Source of the DNA: Comamonadaceae bacterium
GTDB taxonomy: Bacteria > Pseudomonadota > Gammaproteobacteria > Burkholderiales > Burkholderiaceae_C
Reading direction: 5' to 3'
DNA length: 58,315 nt
Assembly: GCA_947451565.1 (NCBI GenBank)
Contig: CANFZT010000002.1
Location: 1-58,315 of the forward strand
Shown: piece by piece, positions 1-8,542 of the stretch
Layout of the letters: every line of letters begins with the position of its first letter
Numbering within the stretch: position 1 is the stretch's first letter
Notes under the pieces: generated by a model
Told to the model about the DNA's origin: nothing
The model's input: only the letters and a program-made list of their open reading frames with translations
Databases searched by the model: none
Position numbers and translations under genes: made by a program

Positions 1-1
1 A

Positions 2-1015
2 TTGGCAAACAACCTGTTTGTCGCGCCGATGGCTGGCGTGACCGACCGCCCGTTTCGCATGTTGTGCAAACAGTTGGGCGCGGGCTATGCAGTGAGCGAG
101 ATGGTCACCTCGCGCAAAGACTTGTGGACCAGCCTCAAAACCTCGCGCCGTGCTGACCACACGGGCGAGAGCGGCCCCATCGCCGTGCAAATTGCCGGCA
201 CCGATGCAGCCATGATGGCCGAGGCGGCGGCTTATAACATTGAGCGCGGCGCGCAAATCATCGACATCAACATGGGTTGCCCCGCCAAAAAGGTGTGTAA
301 CAAATGGGCGGGCTCAGCGTTGATGCAAGATGAGCCCTTGGCCATGTCCATCGTGCAAGCCGTGGTCGATGCCGCGCAGCCCTACAACGTGCCCGTGACC
401 TTGAAGATGCGCACCGGCTGGTGCGACGCACACAAAAACGCCGTGGCCTTGGCCCGCGCCGCAGAGGCCGCAGGCGTGCAAATGATCACCGTGCACGGCC
501 GCACCCGCGAGCAGGGCTACAAAGGCTTTGCTGAGTACGACACCATCACGGCCGTCAAGCAAGCGGTGCGCGTGCCCGTAGTGGCCAATGGCGACATTGA
601 TTCTCCTGAGAAAGCCCAAGCAGTTTTAAAGCTCACGGGTGCGGATGCGCTGATGATTGGCCGCGCCGCGCAAGGCCGCCCTTGGATCTTCCGCGAGATT
701 GCGCACTACTTAGCCACGGGCGAGCATTTAGCCCAGCCTTTGGTACAAGAGGTGAGCCGTTTGTTGCTGGCGCACCTCGACGAGCACTACGCCCTGTATG
801 GTGAGCGCACCGGCGTGCGCAGCGCCCGCAAACACATTGCTTGGTACATCCGCAGCTTGCCCGGTGGCGAGGCGTTTCGCCAACACATGAACACTCTAGA
901 AGACAGCGCGTCGCAACACCGCGCCGTGGCTGCCTTCTTCGATGACTTGGCCGAGCGTCACGGGCGCCTGCCCGACCCTGTTTTATTAGAAGAACCGTTG
1001 GCTTTGCATGAGTAA
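2..1015 (+). CDS. dusB: tRNA-dihydrouridine synthase B (5' end cut by window)
   Basis: Flavoenzyme that reduces uridine to dihydrouridine in the D-loop of tRNA, using FMN and NADPH. The TIM-barrel signature APMAGVTDRPF is at residues 8-18, the catalytic Cys lies in NMGCPAKK (about residue 93), and TGADALMIGRAAQGRPWIF is the FMN-phosphate loop. Family members normally have about ten more residues before NNLFVAPMAG, so the TTG at base 2 is probably an internal Leu codon and the true start lies upstream of the window. The stop overlaps the fis start by 8 bp. dusB-fis is the classical proteobacterial operon, so the two are probably co-transcribed. Confidence 0.95.
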   Translation: MANNLFVAPMAGVTDRPFRMLCKQLGAGYAVSEMVTSRKDLWTSLKTSRRADHTGESGPIAVQIAGTDAAMMAEAAAYNIERGAQIIDINMGCPAKKVCNKWAGSALMQDEPLAMSIVQAVVDAAQPYNVPVTLKMRTGWCDAHKNAVALARAAEAAGVQMITVHGRTREQGYKGFAEYDTITAVKQAVRVPVVANGDIDSPEKAQAVLKLTGADALMIGRAAQGRPWIFREIAHYLATGEHLAQPLVQEVSRLLLAHLDEHYALYGERTGVRSARKHIAWYIRSLPGGEAFRQHMNTLEDSASQHRAVAAFFDDLAERHGRLPDPVLLEEPLALHE

Positions 1016-1244
1016 AAAACACATTGAAGAGGTGGTACGTGCCAGCCTCGAAACCTATTTCCGCGACCTCAAAGGCACTGAGCCCGACAACATGCACGAC
1101 ATGATGGTGCGCGTGGTGGAAAAGCCGCTGCTCGAAGTGGTGATGCAGCAGGCCGACCACAACCAATCCCGCGCGGCCGAATGGCTGGGGCTGAACCGCA
1201 ATACTTTGCGCAAAAAATTGCTCGATCACAAACTCATCAAATAA
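1008..1244 (+). CDS. fis: Fis family nucleoid-associated DNA-binding protein
   Basis: Small DNA-bending protein that acts as a homodimer in chromosome organisation and growth-phase transcription control. The 78-residue length is usual for betaproteobacterial Fis. The C-terminal helix-turn-helix is clear: NQSRAAEWLGLNRNTLRKKL (about residues 52-71), the Fis/NtrC-type recognition helix. The ATG sits inside the end of dusB (8-bp overlap), which implies translational coupling. Followed 19 bp later by purH, which may share the transcript. Confidence 0.95.
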   Translation: MSKKHIEEVVRASLETYFRDLKGTEPDNMHDMMVRVVEKPLLEVVMQQADHNQSRAAEWLGLNRNTLRKKLLDHKLIK

Positions 1245-1263
1245 GTCTCTTTAAAAGTACCTC

Positions 1264-2865
1264 ATGAAAGCACTCATCTCCGTCTCTGACAAAACCGGCA
1301 TCGTCGAACTCGCGCGTGATTTGCACGCCTTGGGTGTGGGCCTGATCTCCACCGGCGGCACCGCCAAGCTCTTGGCCGAACAAGGCTTGCCCGTGACTGA
1401 AGTGGCCGAAGTCACCGGCTTCCCCGAAATGCTCGATGGCCGTGTGAAAACCTTGCACCCCAAAGTGCACGGCGGCTTGCTGGCGCGCCGTGACACGCCC
1501 GAGCACATGGCTGCTTTGAAGGCGCACCACATCGACACGATCGACTTGCTCATCGTCAACCTCTACCCGTTTGAAGCCACCGTGGCCAAGCCCGGTTGTA
1601 CGCTGGCTGACGCGATCGAGAACATTGACATCGGCGGCCCCGCCATGGTGCGCTCTGCCGCCAAGAACTGGAAAGACGTGGGCATCGTCACCGACGCCAG
1701 CCAATATGCGGACGTGATTGCCGAACTCAGGGCATCAAAGGCTCAAGGTCAATGCAAGCTGTCTGACAAACTGCGCTTTGCCTTGTCGGTGGCTGCGTTC
1801 AACCGCATCAGCCAATACGACGGCGCAATCAGCAACTACCTCTCCAGCGTGAACTTTGACGCTGAAAAACTCAGCGAAACCTATGTGCCCGAACGCGCCC
1901 AGTTCAGCGGCCAGTTCAACGAGCAATACGTGAAGGTGCAAGACTTGCGCTACGGCGAAAACAGCCACCAACAAGCCGCTTGGTACCGCGACCTCGCACC
2001 TGCTGCGGGCTCGCTCGCCACCGGCGTGCAGTTGCAAGGCAAAGAACTCAGCTACAACAACATCGCCGATGCCGATGCGGCGTGGGAGTGCGTCAAGAGC
2101 TTCGAGACTTCCGCGTGCGTCATCGTCAAACACGCCAACCCCTGCGGCGTGGCCGTGGGTGCCAATCCGCTCGAGGCCTACAGCAAGGCTTTCCAAACTG
2201 ACCCCACCAGTGCGTTCGGCGGCATCATCGCTTTCAACCGCCCCGTGGACAAAACCGCGGCCGAGGCCGTGAGCAAGCAATTCGTCGAAGTGTTGATGGC
2301 GCCCGACTTCAGCGCCGAAGCGCTGGAAGTGTTCAAGAGCAAAGTGAATGTGCGCTTGATGAAAATCGCGCTGCCTGCCCACTACGGCAACGTGCGCAAC
2401 GCACTCGAAACCAAGCGCGTGGGCTCGGGCCTGTTGCTGCAAAGCGCCGACAACCATGAGCTGGCTTTGGCTGACTTGAAGATCGTCACCGTCAAACAAC
2501 CCACACCTGAAGAGTTGCACGACCTGCTGTTCGCTTGGAAAGTGGCTAAATTTGTCAAATCCAATGCCATCGTGTTCTGCAAAAACGGCATGACCATGGG
2601 CGTGGGCGCAGGCCAAATGAGCCGCCTCGATTCAGCTCGCATCGCCAGCATCAAGGCCGAAGCCGCCAAGCTCAGCCTGCAACACACCGTGGTGGCGAGC
2701 GACGCCTTCTTCCCGTTCCGCGACGGCCTCGACGTGGTGGTGGATGCAGGCGCGACCTGTGTGGCCCAGCCCGGTGGCTCCATGCGCGACCAAGAAGTGA
2801 TCGACGCCGCCAACGAGCGTGGCGTGGCGATGGTGTTCACGGGTGTACGTCACTTCCGTCATTGA
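1264..2865 (+). CDS. purH: Bifunctional AICAR transformylase / IMP cyclohydrolase
   Basis: Catalyses the last two steps of de novo purine synthesis (AICAR to FAICAR to IMP). The 533-residue length is standard. The N-terminal IMP cyclohydrolase domain opens [15 protein letters not shown] and carries GGTAKLL and the [15 protein letters not shown] loop. The C-terminal transformylase domain contains [15 protein letters not shown], the catalytic KHANPCG motif and the [10 protein letters not shown] stretch, and ends FTGVRHFRH. The ATG at 1264 gives the expected N-terminus. A -35-like TTGACC overlaps its stop codon and appears to serve the next operon. Confidence 0.97.
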   Translation: MKALISVSDKTGIVELARDLHALGVGLISTGGTAKLLAEQGLPVTEVAEVTGFPEMLDGRVKTLHPKVHGGLLARRDTPEHMAALKAHHIDTIDLLIVNLYPFEATVAKPGCTLADAIENIDIGGPAMVRSAAKNWKDVGIVTDASQYADVIAELRASKAQGQCKLSDKLRFALSVAAFNRISQYDGAISNYLSSVNFDAEKLSETYVPERAQFSGQFNEQYVKVQDLRYGENSHQQAAWYRDLAPAAGSLATGVQLQGKELSYNNIADADAAWECVKSFETSACVIVKHANPCGVAVGANPLEAYSKAFQTDPTSAFGGIIAFNRPVDKTAAEAVSKQFVEVLMAPDFSAEALEVFKSKVNVRLMKIALPAHYGNVRNALETKRVGSGLLLQSADNHELALADLKIVTVKQPTPEELHDLLFAWKVAKFVKSNAIVFCKNGMTMGVGAGQMSRLDSARIASIKAEAAKLSLQHTVVASDAFFPFRDGLDVVVDAGATCVAQPGGSMRDQEVIDAANERGVAMVFTGVRHFRH

Positions 2866-2890
2866 CCTTCATAGGTAGCATTGGCATAAT
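2862..2890 (+). promoter_or_regulatory. Predicted sigma-70 promoter of parDE
   Basis: TTGACC at 2862-2867, a 17-base spacer and CATAAT at 2885-2890 match the sigma-70 consensus at five of six bases in each hexamer. The -35 box overlaps the TGA stop of purH. The position suits transcription of the antitoxin gene that starts at 2922. Confidence 0.6.
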
Positions 2891-2904
2891 CTGCCAATGC
2901 TACC
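2874..2904. promoter_or_regulatory. Perfect 13-bp inverted repeat over the parDE -10 box
   Basis: GGTAGCATTGGCA (2874-2886) and TGCCAATGCTACC (2892-2904) are perfect inverted repeats around TAATC. The palindrome covers the predicted -10 box and ends 17 bases before the antitoxin ATG. Ribbon-helix-helix antitoxins of the ParD class repress their own operon through palindromes at this place, so an autoregulatory operator is the best reading. It lacks a T-run, so it is not a good intrinsic terminator for purH. Confidence 0.65.
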
Positions 2905-2921
2905 AATCCAAGGATGTTGCC

Positions 2922-3203
2922 ATGCCCACCCGCAATGTTGTGCTCACAGACCATCAGGCCACTTTGGTGGAAGAGTTAGTGACCAGCGGTCGCTACCAAA
3001 ACGCCAGCGAAGTGCTACGTGAAGGGCTTCGACTCGTGGAGCAGCGCGAAGCCGAGGATGCTTATCGCCTAGAAGCGCTGCGCACTGCTGTACAGACCGG
3101 CATCGCGGATATTGAAGCAGGGCGGTTCAAGACTTTTGATTCCAAAGAATCATTGCGTTTGCACCTTCAATCCGTGACGGCCAAAGCGACGGCTGTTGCA
3201 TGA
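2922..3203 (+). CDS. parD: ParD-family ribbon-helix-helix antitoxin
   Basis: Probable antitoxin and autorepressor of a type II toxin-antitoxin pair. With the ATG at 2922, preceded by AAGGA, the protein is 93 residues. The ORF track start at 2862 would run through the promoter and palindrome and is unlikely. The N-terminus RNVVLTDHQATLVEELV fits the DNA-binding beta strand and first helix, then SGRYQNASEVLREGLRLVE is the typical ParD RHH helix pair. The charged C-terminal half would bind the toxin. The stop overlaps the toxin ATG by 4 bp (ATGA), the usual arrangement for such pairs. Confidence 0.85.
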   Translation: MPTRNVVLTDHQATLVEELVTSGRYQNASEVLREGLRLVEQREAEDAYRLEALRTAVQTGIADIEAGRFKTFDSKESLRLHLQSVTAKATAVA

Positions 3204-3550
3204 GCGCAGTTTGGCGTGTGCGTCTGTCAGAGCAAGCCGAACAAGACCTGCTCAGCATCACGTTTTGGACGGTCGAAAACTTTGGCGCACACCAGGCCGT
3301 GGCTTATGCCCAAACCCTATCGCTCGCAATTGAAGCTTTGCACGATGGCCCTGAAATTTTTGGGGCCAGCGTGCGTGAAGATATTGGTCTAGGTATTCGA
3401 AGCTTGCATGTGGCGAGGCAAGGCAGAAAAGGCCGTCATTTTGTGGTGTTCAGGACGGCGCCAGAGCAGACAATAGACGTTCTGCGTTTGCTACATGACA
3501 GCATGGATTTGGCGAGACACTTACTTTTGGCCAATGACCCAAAACATTGA
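3200..3550 (+). CDS. parE: RelE/ParE-family toxin
   Basis: Probable toxin partner of the preceding RHH antitoxin. It has 116 residues, slightly long for ParE (about 95-110). The N-terminus WRVRLSEQAEQDLLSITFWT and the C-terminal VLRLLHDSMDLARHL match the conserved first helix and last strand of ParE toxins, which usually poison DNA gyrase (family knowledge; the target here is untested). Most residues look intact, so the pair is probably functional. Its last 17 bp overlap the start of the downstream helicase gene. Confidence 0.85.
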   Translation: MSAVWRVRLSEQAEQDLLSITFWTVENFGAHQAVAYAQTLSLAIEALHDGPEIFGASVREDIGLGIRSLHVARQGRKGRHFVVFRTAPEQTIDVLRLLHDSMDLARHLLLANDPKH

Positions 3551-4913
3551 TGCGCCGCACAGTGCTCACCCTTCCAACCAGGACAAAAATCGTTTGAACT
3601 TTTCTGATTTAGGCCTCGCCCCCGCGCTGCAAAATGCCTTGGCCGACATGAGTTTTGCCCGCCCCACGCCCGTTCAACGAGAGGCGATTCCCCATGTGCT
3701 GCAAGGCCGCGATGTGCTGGCCCAAGCCCAAACCGGCTCTGGCAAAACGTTGGCTTATGTGTTGCCCCTGTTACAGCAACTCATGGCCACCGCCGCCTTG
3801 CGTGATGCCGTCGCCGATTCAGCGCACGTCAAAACCAAGCGTATCACCCAAGTGCTGGTGCTCGTGCCTACGCGCGAACTCGCCACACAAGTGAGCGACG
3901 TGCTGCGCGACTTGGCGCGACCCCTCACGCAGTCCATCAAGGTGGGTACCGTATTTGGTGGTGTGTCTATCAACCCGCAAATGATGAGCCTGCGTAGCGG
4001 TGCCGATGTGGTGGTGGCCACGCCCGGCCGCCTGCTCGACATCGTGGACCACAACGCCTTGAACTTGGGCCAAGTGCAGCACCTCGTGTTGGACGAAGCC
4101 GATCGCTTGTTGGATCTCGGTTTTGCAGAAGAGTTGCAACGTGTGCTGGCGCTGCTGCCTGCCCAGCGGCAAAACCTGTTGTTCAGCGCTACCTTTGAGC
4201 CAGCGGTGCAAACCTTGGCTGAGGCGCTGTTGCGCGATCCTGCGCGCATCACCATCGCCAACACTGAGGCGCACGCGCCCGACATCGCGCAACGAGCCAT
4301 TCAGGTGGACGAAAAAAGCCGCACCGCTTTGTTACGTCACCTGATCAAAACCTATGCGTGGAAGCGTGTGCTGGTCTTCGTCGCTACGCGCTACGCGTGT
4401 GAGCATGTGGCTAACAAGCTCTACAAAGCGGGTGTGTTTGCCACTGCGTTTCATGGAGAGATGAGCCAAGGCGCACGCCAAGATGTGCTCGCCGAGTTCA
4501 AAGAAGAACGCTGGGAAGTGGTGGTCACCACCGACCTCGCGGCACGCGGCATTGATATTGCACAGCTACCCGTGGTCGTGAACTACGACTTGCCACGATC
4601 AGCCACCGACTACACCCATCGCATTGGCCGTACAGGTCGTGCAGGCGCGCATGGTGAGGCTGTGAGTTTTGTCACTGCTGCCACGCTGGCACATTGGCAG
4701 CTGATTCAAAAACGCGTTCAGGTGCAGCTGCCACTTGAAGTGCTCGAAGGCTTCGAGCCCACCGAAGTGCCTCCGCCAGCATCACCCTTGAACGACGGCA
4801 CGGGCGGTATCAAAGGCAAACGCCCGAGCAAGAAAGACAAATTGCGGGCCGCGGCTGCAGCAACGCAAGCCTCGCAGCGAGAGCCATCAAGCGAAGAGGC
4901 TTTTAAGCGCTGA
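3534..4913 (+). CDS. DEAD-box ATP-dependent RNA helicase
   Basis: RhlE-like RNA-unwinding enzyme. With the ATG at 3534 (MTQNIDAPHS) it has 459 residues. The Q motif region FARPTPVQREAIP precedes motif I AQTGSGKT (about residue 65), then PTRELA, TPGR, motif II DEAD (about 187), SAT (218), and C-terminal RGIDIAQ and HRIGRTGR. The tail GIKGKRPSKKDKLRAAAA is basic and probably binds RNA. The longer ORF-track start at 3495 would overlap most of the toxin gene end, so 3534 is preferred although it still overlaps parE by 17 bp. Roles in ribosome assembly or mRNA decay are inference. Confidence 0.93.
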   Translation: MTQNIDAPHSAHPSNQDKNRLNFSDLGLAPALQNALADMSFARPTPVQREAIPHVLQGRDVLAQAQTGSGKTLAYVLPLLQQLMATAALRDAVADSAHVKTKRITQVLVLVPTRELATQVSDVLRDLARPLTQSIKVGTVFGGVSINPQMMSLRSGADVVVATPGRLLDIVDHNALNLGQVQHLVLDEADRLLDLGFAEELQRVLALLPAQRQNLLFSATFEPAVQTLAEALLRDPARITIANTEAHAPDIAQRAIQVDEKSRTALLRHLIKTYAWKRVLVFVATRYACEHVANKLYKAGVFATAFHGEMSQGARQDVLAEFKEERWEVVVTTDLAARGIDIAQLPVVVNYDLPRSATDYTHRIGRTGRAGAHGEAVSFVTAATLAHWQLIQKRVQVQLPLEVLEGFEPTEVPPPASPLNDGTGGIKGKRPSKKDKLRAAAAATQASQREPSSEEAFKR

Positions 4914-4947
4914 GCGCTTGCACATCCACGCAGGCATCCATCAACGA

Positions 4948-5301
4948 TCAATCGTTGTTGTCGTCATCCAAGCCGTCAAAGGCGTGGCGTTCTTGGTGCT
5001 CGTGCGCTTCGCCCGCAGGGCGCTTGGTGCGCACGCCGGGCTTGGCCAATAGTTCGACGTAAAACTGCGTGGCTTGGTTGGCTACGGCGTTGTCGATGCA
5101 GGTGATGACGTTGGCCAAGTGCACCACGTCGGCGGTGTCTTCGGTCAAGCCAAATTTGCAATCAAAGTCCCAAAAGTCGGCGCCTTCGGGCAAGTCGCGG
5201 CGACGTTCGCGTTTGAGGTATTTGCGAATCTCGTGTTTGATGGCTTCGAGCAAACGGTCTGGGTGTTTGCCTTCAACTTGGAGTTGGAATGTTTTTTTCA
5301 T
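4948..5301 (-). CDS. DUF6172 family protein
   Basis: Conserved proteobacterial protein of unknown function. The start chosen is the ATG whose complement lies at 5299-5301, giving 117 residues that open MKKTFQLQVEGKHPDRLLEAIKHEI. The longer track ORF has a low-complexity N-terminus and is not credible. A basic patch KYLKRERRRDLPEGADFWDFDCKFG is the family signature as I recall it. The C-terminus is acidic (FDGLDDDNND). It is convergent with the helicase and probably transcribed separately from hemL, whose stop lies 85 bp away. Confidence 0.8.
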   Translation of the reverse strand: MKKTFQLQVEGKHPDRLLEAIKHEIRKYLKRERRRDLPEGADFWDFDCKFGLTEDTADVVHLANVITCIDNAVANQATQFYVELLAKPGVRTKRPAGEAHEHQERHAFDGLDDDNND

Positions 5302-5386
5302 GTGGGTCCTTGTGGGGAAATGCGCCCGAGAGGACGAGAAGAGAAAGCGCCTGACGGCGCGATGGATAAGAGTTTCGCTTGGCGGT

Positions 5387-6682
5387 TTACAACTGCGCGA
5401 ACACGTCCGCGGCCACAGCCACCGTTTGTGCAATGTCGGCGTCGGTGTGTGCGGCACTCACAAAGCCAGCTTCGTACAAGGCGGGCGCAATGTACACGCC
5501 GCGGTCGAGCAAGCCGTGAAAGAGCTTGTTGAATTTGGGGCTGTCACTGGTCATGACCTTGGCGTAGTTTTGTGGCAACTCGGGCAATAAGAAAAAGCCA
5601 AACATGCCGCCTTGGCAATCGGCGCTGAACGGCACGCCTGCTTTCTCGGCGGCACCTTTAAGGCCATCGACCAAGCTTTGTGTGCGCGCACCCAGTGCAT
5701 CAAAGAAGCCGGGCTTGGCAATTTCGCGCAAGGTGGCCAAGCCGCACGCGGTGGCCACGGGGTTGCCACTCAAGGTACCAGCTTGGTACACCGGACCTGT
5801 GGGGGCCAACTGCTGCATGATGGCGCGTGGGCCACCAAACGCAGCCAGTGGCATGCCGCCACCAATGACTTTGCCCAGCACGGTGACATCGGGCTGGAAG
5901 CCGGGGATGAGCTTGGCATACACGCTTTGGGCGCTGCCCAAGGCGACACGGAAACCCGTCATCACCTCATCAAACACAAACAGCGCGCCGTGCTCGGTGC
6001 ACAACTCGCGGCAACGTTTCATGAACGGCACGCTGGCACGCACAAAGTTCATATTCCCAGCAATGGGCTCGATCATCACGCAGGCGAGTTCTTTGCCGTG
6101 CAGTGCAAAAGCTTCTTCGAGTTGTGCGATGTTGTTGTACTCCAGCACCAGTGTGTCGCGCACTACCTCAGGCGGCACGCCCGCACTAGTGGGGTTGCCA
6201 AAGGTGGCGAGGCCCGAGCCTGCTTTGACCAGCAAGGCATCGCAGTGGCCGTGGTAGCAACCTTCAAATTTGATGAACTTGTTGCGGCCTGTGGCACCGC
6301 GTGCCAAGCGCAAGGCGCTCATACCCGCTTCGGTACCGGAGCTGACCAAGCGCACCATCTCCATCGAGGGTACATGCTTCAAGATTTCTTCTGCCAGTTC
6401 AATCTCGCGCTCGGTCGGTGCGCCAAACGAGAAGCCGTCGAGGGCCGCTTTTTGAACCGCTTCGAGCACCACAGGGTTGCCGTGGCCCAAGATCATGGGG
6501 CCCCAAGAGCCGATGTAGTCGATGTACTTTTGGCCGTTGGCATCCCAAAAGTAAGCGCCTTGGGCGCGTTGTACAAAACGTGGTGTGCCACCCACGGCGC
6601 GAAACGCGCGCACGGGCGAGTTCACACCACCGGGGATGACTTTGGCGGCGCGGTCAAACAGGGTTTGGTTCAAGTCGGTCAT
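5387..6682 (-). CDS. hemL: Glutamate-1-semialdehyde 2,1-aminomutase
   Basis: PLP enzyme that converts glutamate-1-semialdehyde to 5-aminolevulinate, the committed precursor of haem by the C5 pathway. 431 residues, the normal length. The N-terminus [20 protein letters not shown] is diagnostic. The PLP-binding Lys is in [17 protein letters not shown] (K271), preceded by the cofactor-contacting [11 protein letters not shown]. It is transcribed with the upstream thiD gene (13 bp gap), a common betaproteobacterial pair. Confidence 0.97.
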   Translation of the reverse strand: MTDLNQTLFDRAAKVIPGGVNSPVRAFRAVGGTPRFVQRAQGAYFWDANGQKYIDYIGSWGPMILGHGNPVVLEAVQKAALDGFSFGAPTEREIELAEEILKHVPSMEMVRLVSSGTEAGMSALRLARGATGRNKFIKFEGCYHGHCDALLVKAGSGLATFGNPTSAGVPPEVVRDTLVLEYNNIAQLEEAFALHGKELACVMIEPIAGNMNFVRASVPFMKRCRELCTEHGALFVFDEVMTGFRVALGSAQSVYAKLIPGFQPDVTVLGKVIGGGMPLAAFGGPRAIMQQLAPTGPVYQAGTLSGNPVATACGLATLREIAKPGFFDALGARTQSLVDGLKGAAEKAGVPFSADCQGGMFGFFLLPELPQNYAKVMTSDSPKFNKLFHGLLDRGVYIAPALYEAGFVSAAHTDADIAQTVAVAADVFAQL

Positions 6683-6694
6683 GGTGTCTTTGCT

Positions 6695-7630
6695 TCAATG
6701 CTTGGTTTCGTGGCGTGGTAGCGAGAAGTCTTCCGCAGTAGCGGGTAAGCCATCGCTGTCTTCGCTTTCTTCGTCTTCTGCCTCTGCCCAAAATAGGCGG
6801 TCAGGCAGGATATGGCCCATACCAGGTCGAAAGCCGCTGTTGAGGCTTTGGTCAAGGTAGTTCAGCGCTTCGCGTGTGGCCAACTCTAGGTCAGTGCCTG
6901 CTGCCAACACGGCAGCGAGCGCGATGCTGAGGGTGTCACCTGCGCCTGCGAACACGACATCAAAGCGCTCAAAGCGTTCGCTCACCATCACAGTGTGTGC
7001 GGTGGCCAAGGCGTTTTCGACGTGTTGATCGGGGTGGTTGATGCCTGTCACCAAAACATAAGGCACGCCCACTTCGGCTGCGGCGCGTGCAATGTCGCGG
7101 GGGCTGGGGCTTTTTTCGCTGCTCCAATCCGGCAGCAGCCAACGCCACAAGGTGTTGTGGTTGCCGACCAAGACCGTGGTTTGGGGCAGGATCAGCTCGC
7201 GGAACGCGTCGAGGTAGGCGTCAATTTTTTCGTCTTCCCACCATGAGAGGTTGGGCATGTAGGCGATGACGGGTAGTTCGGCGTAGTCAGTGCAGATTTC
7301 TGCAATCACGCTCAGGTTGTCGGGGTTACCGCAAAAACCGACCTTGATGATTTGCACGCGGATGTCTTCCAGCACGCTGCGGGCCTGTTCGGCCACGGCA
7401 TCATCATCAAAAGCGATATGGTCAAAAATTTCGGCGGTATCGCGCATGTACGCGCCCGTCACCACGGGTAAGGCATGTGCGCCAACAGACCCAGCGGCCA
7501 GCACATCGGCTGACAAGCCGCCTGCACCACTGGCGTCGTTGGCGTTGAACACCAGCACGCAGGGAGGCGCGCCGCTGATCTCGTCAGACAGAGCAATTTC
7601 AGTGGGGAGGGGGGTATTTTCTGGCGCCAT
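6695..7630 (-). CDS. thiD: Hydroxymethylpyrimidine/phosphomethylpyrimidine kinase
   Basis: Ribokinase-fold kinase of thiamine synthesis (HMP to HMP-PP). The conserved opening VLVFNANDASGAGGLSADV and the C-terminal ATP/anion-hole motif VFAGAGDTLSIAL (normally GTGCTLS) are visible. The usual GTGC-type Cys is replaced by Asp, as seen in related betaproteobacterial proteins, so substrate use may differ from E. coli ThiD. The ATG at 7630 (MAPENTPLP) is preferred to the track start at 7651, giving 311 residues. An acidic tail EAEDEESEDSDG follows the kinase fold. Divergent from the rubredoxin gene, with 51 bp between starts. Confidence 0.88.
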   Translation of the reverse strand: MAPENTPLPTEIALSDEISGAPPCVLVFNANDASGAGGLSADVLAAGSVGAHALPVVTGAYMRDTAEIFDHIAFDDDAVAEQARSVLEDIRVQIIKVGFCGNPDNLSVIAEICTDYAELPVIAYMPNLSWWEDEKIDAYLDAFRELILPQTTVLVGNHNTLWRWLLPDWSSEKSPSPRDIARAAAEVGVPYVLVTGINHPDQHVENALATAHTVMVSERFERFDVVFAGAGDTLSIALAAVLAAGTDLELATREALNYLDQSLNSGFRPGMGHILPDRLFWAEAEDEESEDSDGLPATAEDFSLPRHETKH

Positions 7631-7681
7631 GAGTCGGTCGATACAATGCATTTCATTCTATGCGTTGACGAAAGAAATACT

Positions 7682-7849
7682 GTGGCAAATACTTGGATGT
7701 GTCTGATTTGTGGATGGATTTATGACGAAGAGGCTGGCAGCCCTGAGCATGGTATCGCGCCTGGCACGGCATGGGCGGATGTGCCCATGAATTGGACCTG
7801 TCCAGAGTGTGGCGCACGCAAAGAAGATTTTGAAATGGTCCAAATCTAA
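7682..7849 (+). CDS. Rubredoxin
   Basis: Small Fe(SCys)4 electron carrier. The two metal-binding knuckles, MCLICGWIYDEEAG and WTCPECGARKEDF, are both intact, with four Cys in CxxC spacing. The start is uncertain: GTG at 7682 gives 55 residues (MANTWMCLICG), the length and N-terminus usual in Burkholderiales; the track start at 7646 adds twelve residues that look unrelated. Electron partner unknown. The next gene begins 5 bp later, so they form an operon. Confidence 0.93.
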   Translation: MANTWMCLICGWIYDEEAGSPEHGIAPGTAWADVPMNWTCPECGARKEDFEMVQI

Positions 7850-7854
7850 GCACT

Positions 7855-8502
7855 ATGGAAGTCCGTGCGCAGTTTGAAAGCCATGTGCTGGCCCTGCTGC
7901 GTCAGCGTCCAGCGGTGGATTTGTCTTCGGCACGCGAACTGGAGTTGCTGTGTCAGCGTCAGCTAGATGCCGAAAATCTGCCTGGTTGGCGCACATTTTG
8001 GTCATTGGCCACCCATTTTTTTGAAGGCTTACGCCTAGCGCCCGGTCGTCGCATCGAAGAACCTGAAGCCAGCGCGGCCTCGCAAGTGCTCAGCGGTTTG
8101 CAGCTGCGTGAACAGTTCAATGAACACGACAAACCCATCGAAGACAGCTTGCAGGTCATCAATCACCTGCTGTTTTTAGAGCAAGCAGACATCATTTCAC
8201 AGCGTTTGGTGAACACCCTCAATGATTGGTCTGAGTCGCCTGAAGCCGATTTGCCCACCGAAGCCCAAGTGGATGTGCAAAGCATGGCTCAACTCGCTGA
8301 AGATGTGCAACTGACCGCCGTGCAGCAGGTGGCCGATTCGTTGGCGGTTCAATTGGCCCGCTTGCGCGCCAAACGCGTGGCCGATGACATCAAAACCAGC
8401 CTGAGTGGCGCCCAAGAGCTGAGCCGCTTGTTGCAGCACTTTGCCGTAGGCAGTGTGCGCGAAGCCCAGCCGCAAGTGCTGGCGGCACTCAGAGGCGAAT
8501 AG
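7855..8502 (+). CDS. Conserved helical protein of unknown function
   Basis: Not recognised. 215 residues, strongly helical by composition, rich in Leu, Gln and Glu, with no membrane segment, signal peptide or Cys motif beyond a lone LLCQRQLD. It begins 5 bp after the rubredoxin stop, so it is co-transcribed. Codon use looks like that of the neighbours, so it is a real gene. The heptad-like leucines in the C-terminal half (QQVADSLAVQLARLRAKRV) could form a coiled coil. No function is proposed. Confidence 0.75.
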   Translation: MEVRAQFESHVLALLRQRPAVDLSSARELELLCQRQLDAENLPGWRTFWSLATHFFEGLRLAPGRRIEEPEASAASQVLSGLQLREQFNEHDKPIEDSLQVINHLLFLEQADIISQRLVNTLNDWSESPEADLPTEAQVDVQSMAQLAEDVQLTAVQQVADSLAVQLARLRAKRVADDIKTSLSGAQELSRLLQHFAVGSVREAQPQVLAALRGE

Positions 8503-8516
8503 CCTCTGATTTCCTG

Positions 8517-8533
8517 CTGCCGAGGGGCGGCAG
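8517..8533. terminator. GC-rich hairpin between convergent genes
   Basis: CTGCCG and CGGCAG form a 6-bp stem around AGGGG between two convergent genes. There is no T-run on either side, so termination is only possible, perhaps aided by Rho. Confidence 0.3.
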
Positions 8534-8542
8534 TGATGGCGC

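Noticed and set aside
1735-2616. 293-residue minus-strand ORF inside purH
   Set aside because: Antisense shadow of a clear purH gene; His/Val-rich with no recognisable domain.
4905-4919. AAGCGC-TGA-GCGCTT hairpin at the helicase stop as a terminator
   Set aside because: Only six base pairs and no T-run; the loop is the stop codon itself.
5069-5590. Plus-strand ORFs of 152-173 residues at 5.1-5.6 kb
   Set aside because: They run antisense to the DUF6172 and hemL genes, which have strong family matches.
5612-6721. 369-residue plus-strand ORF over hemL
   Set aside because: Antisense shadow of hemL; composition is that of a mirrored GC-rich coding frame.
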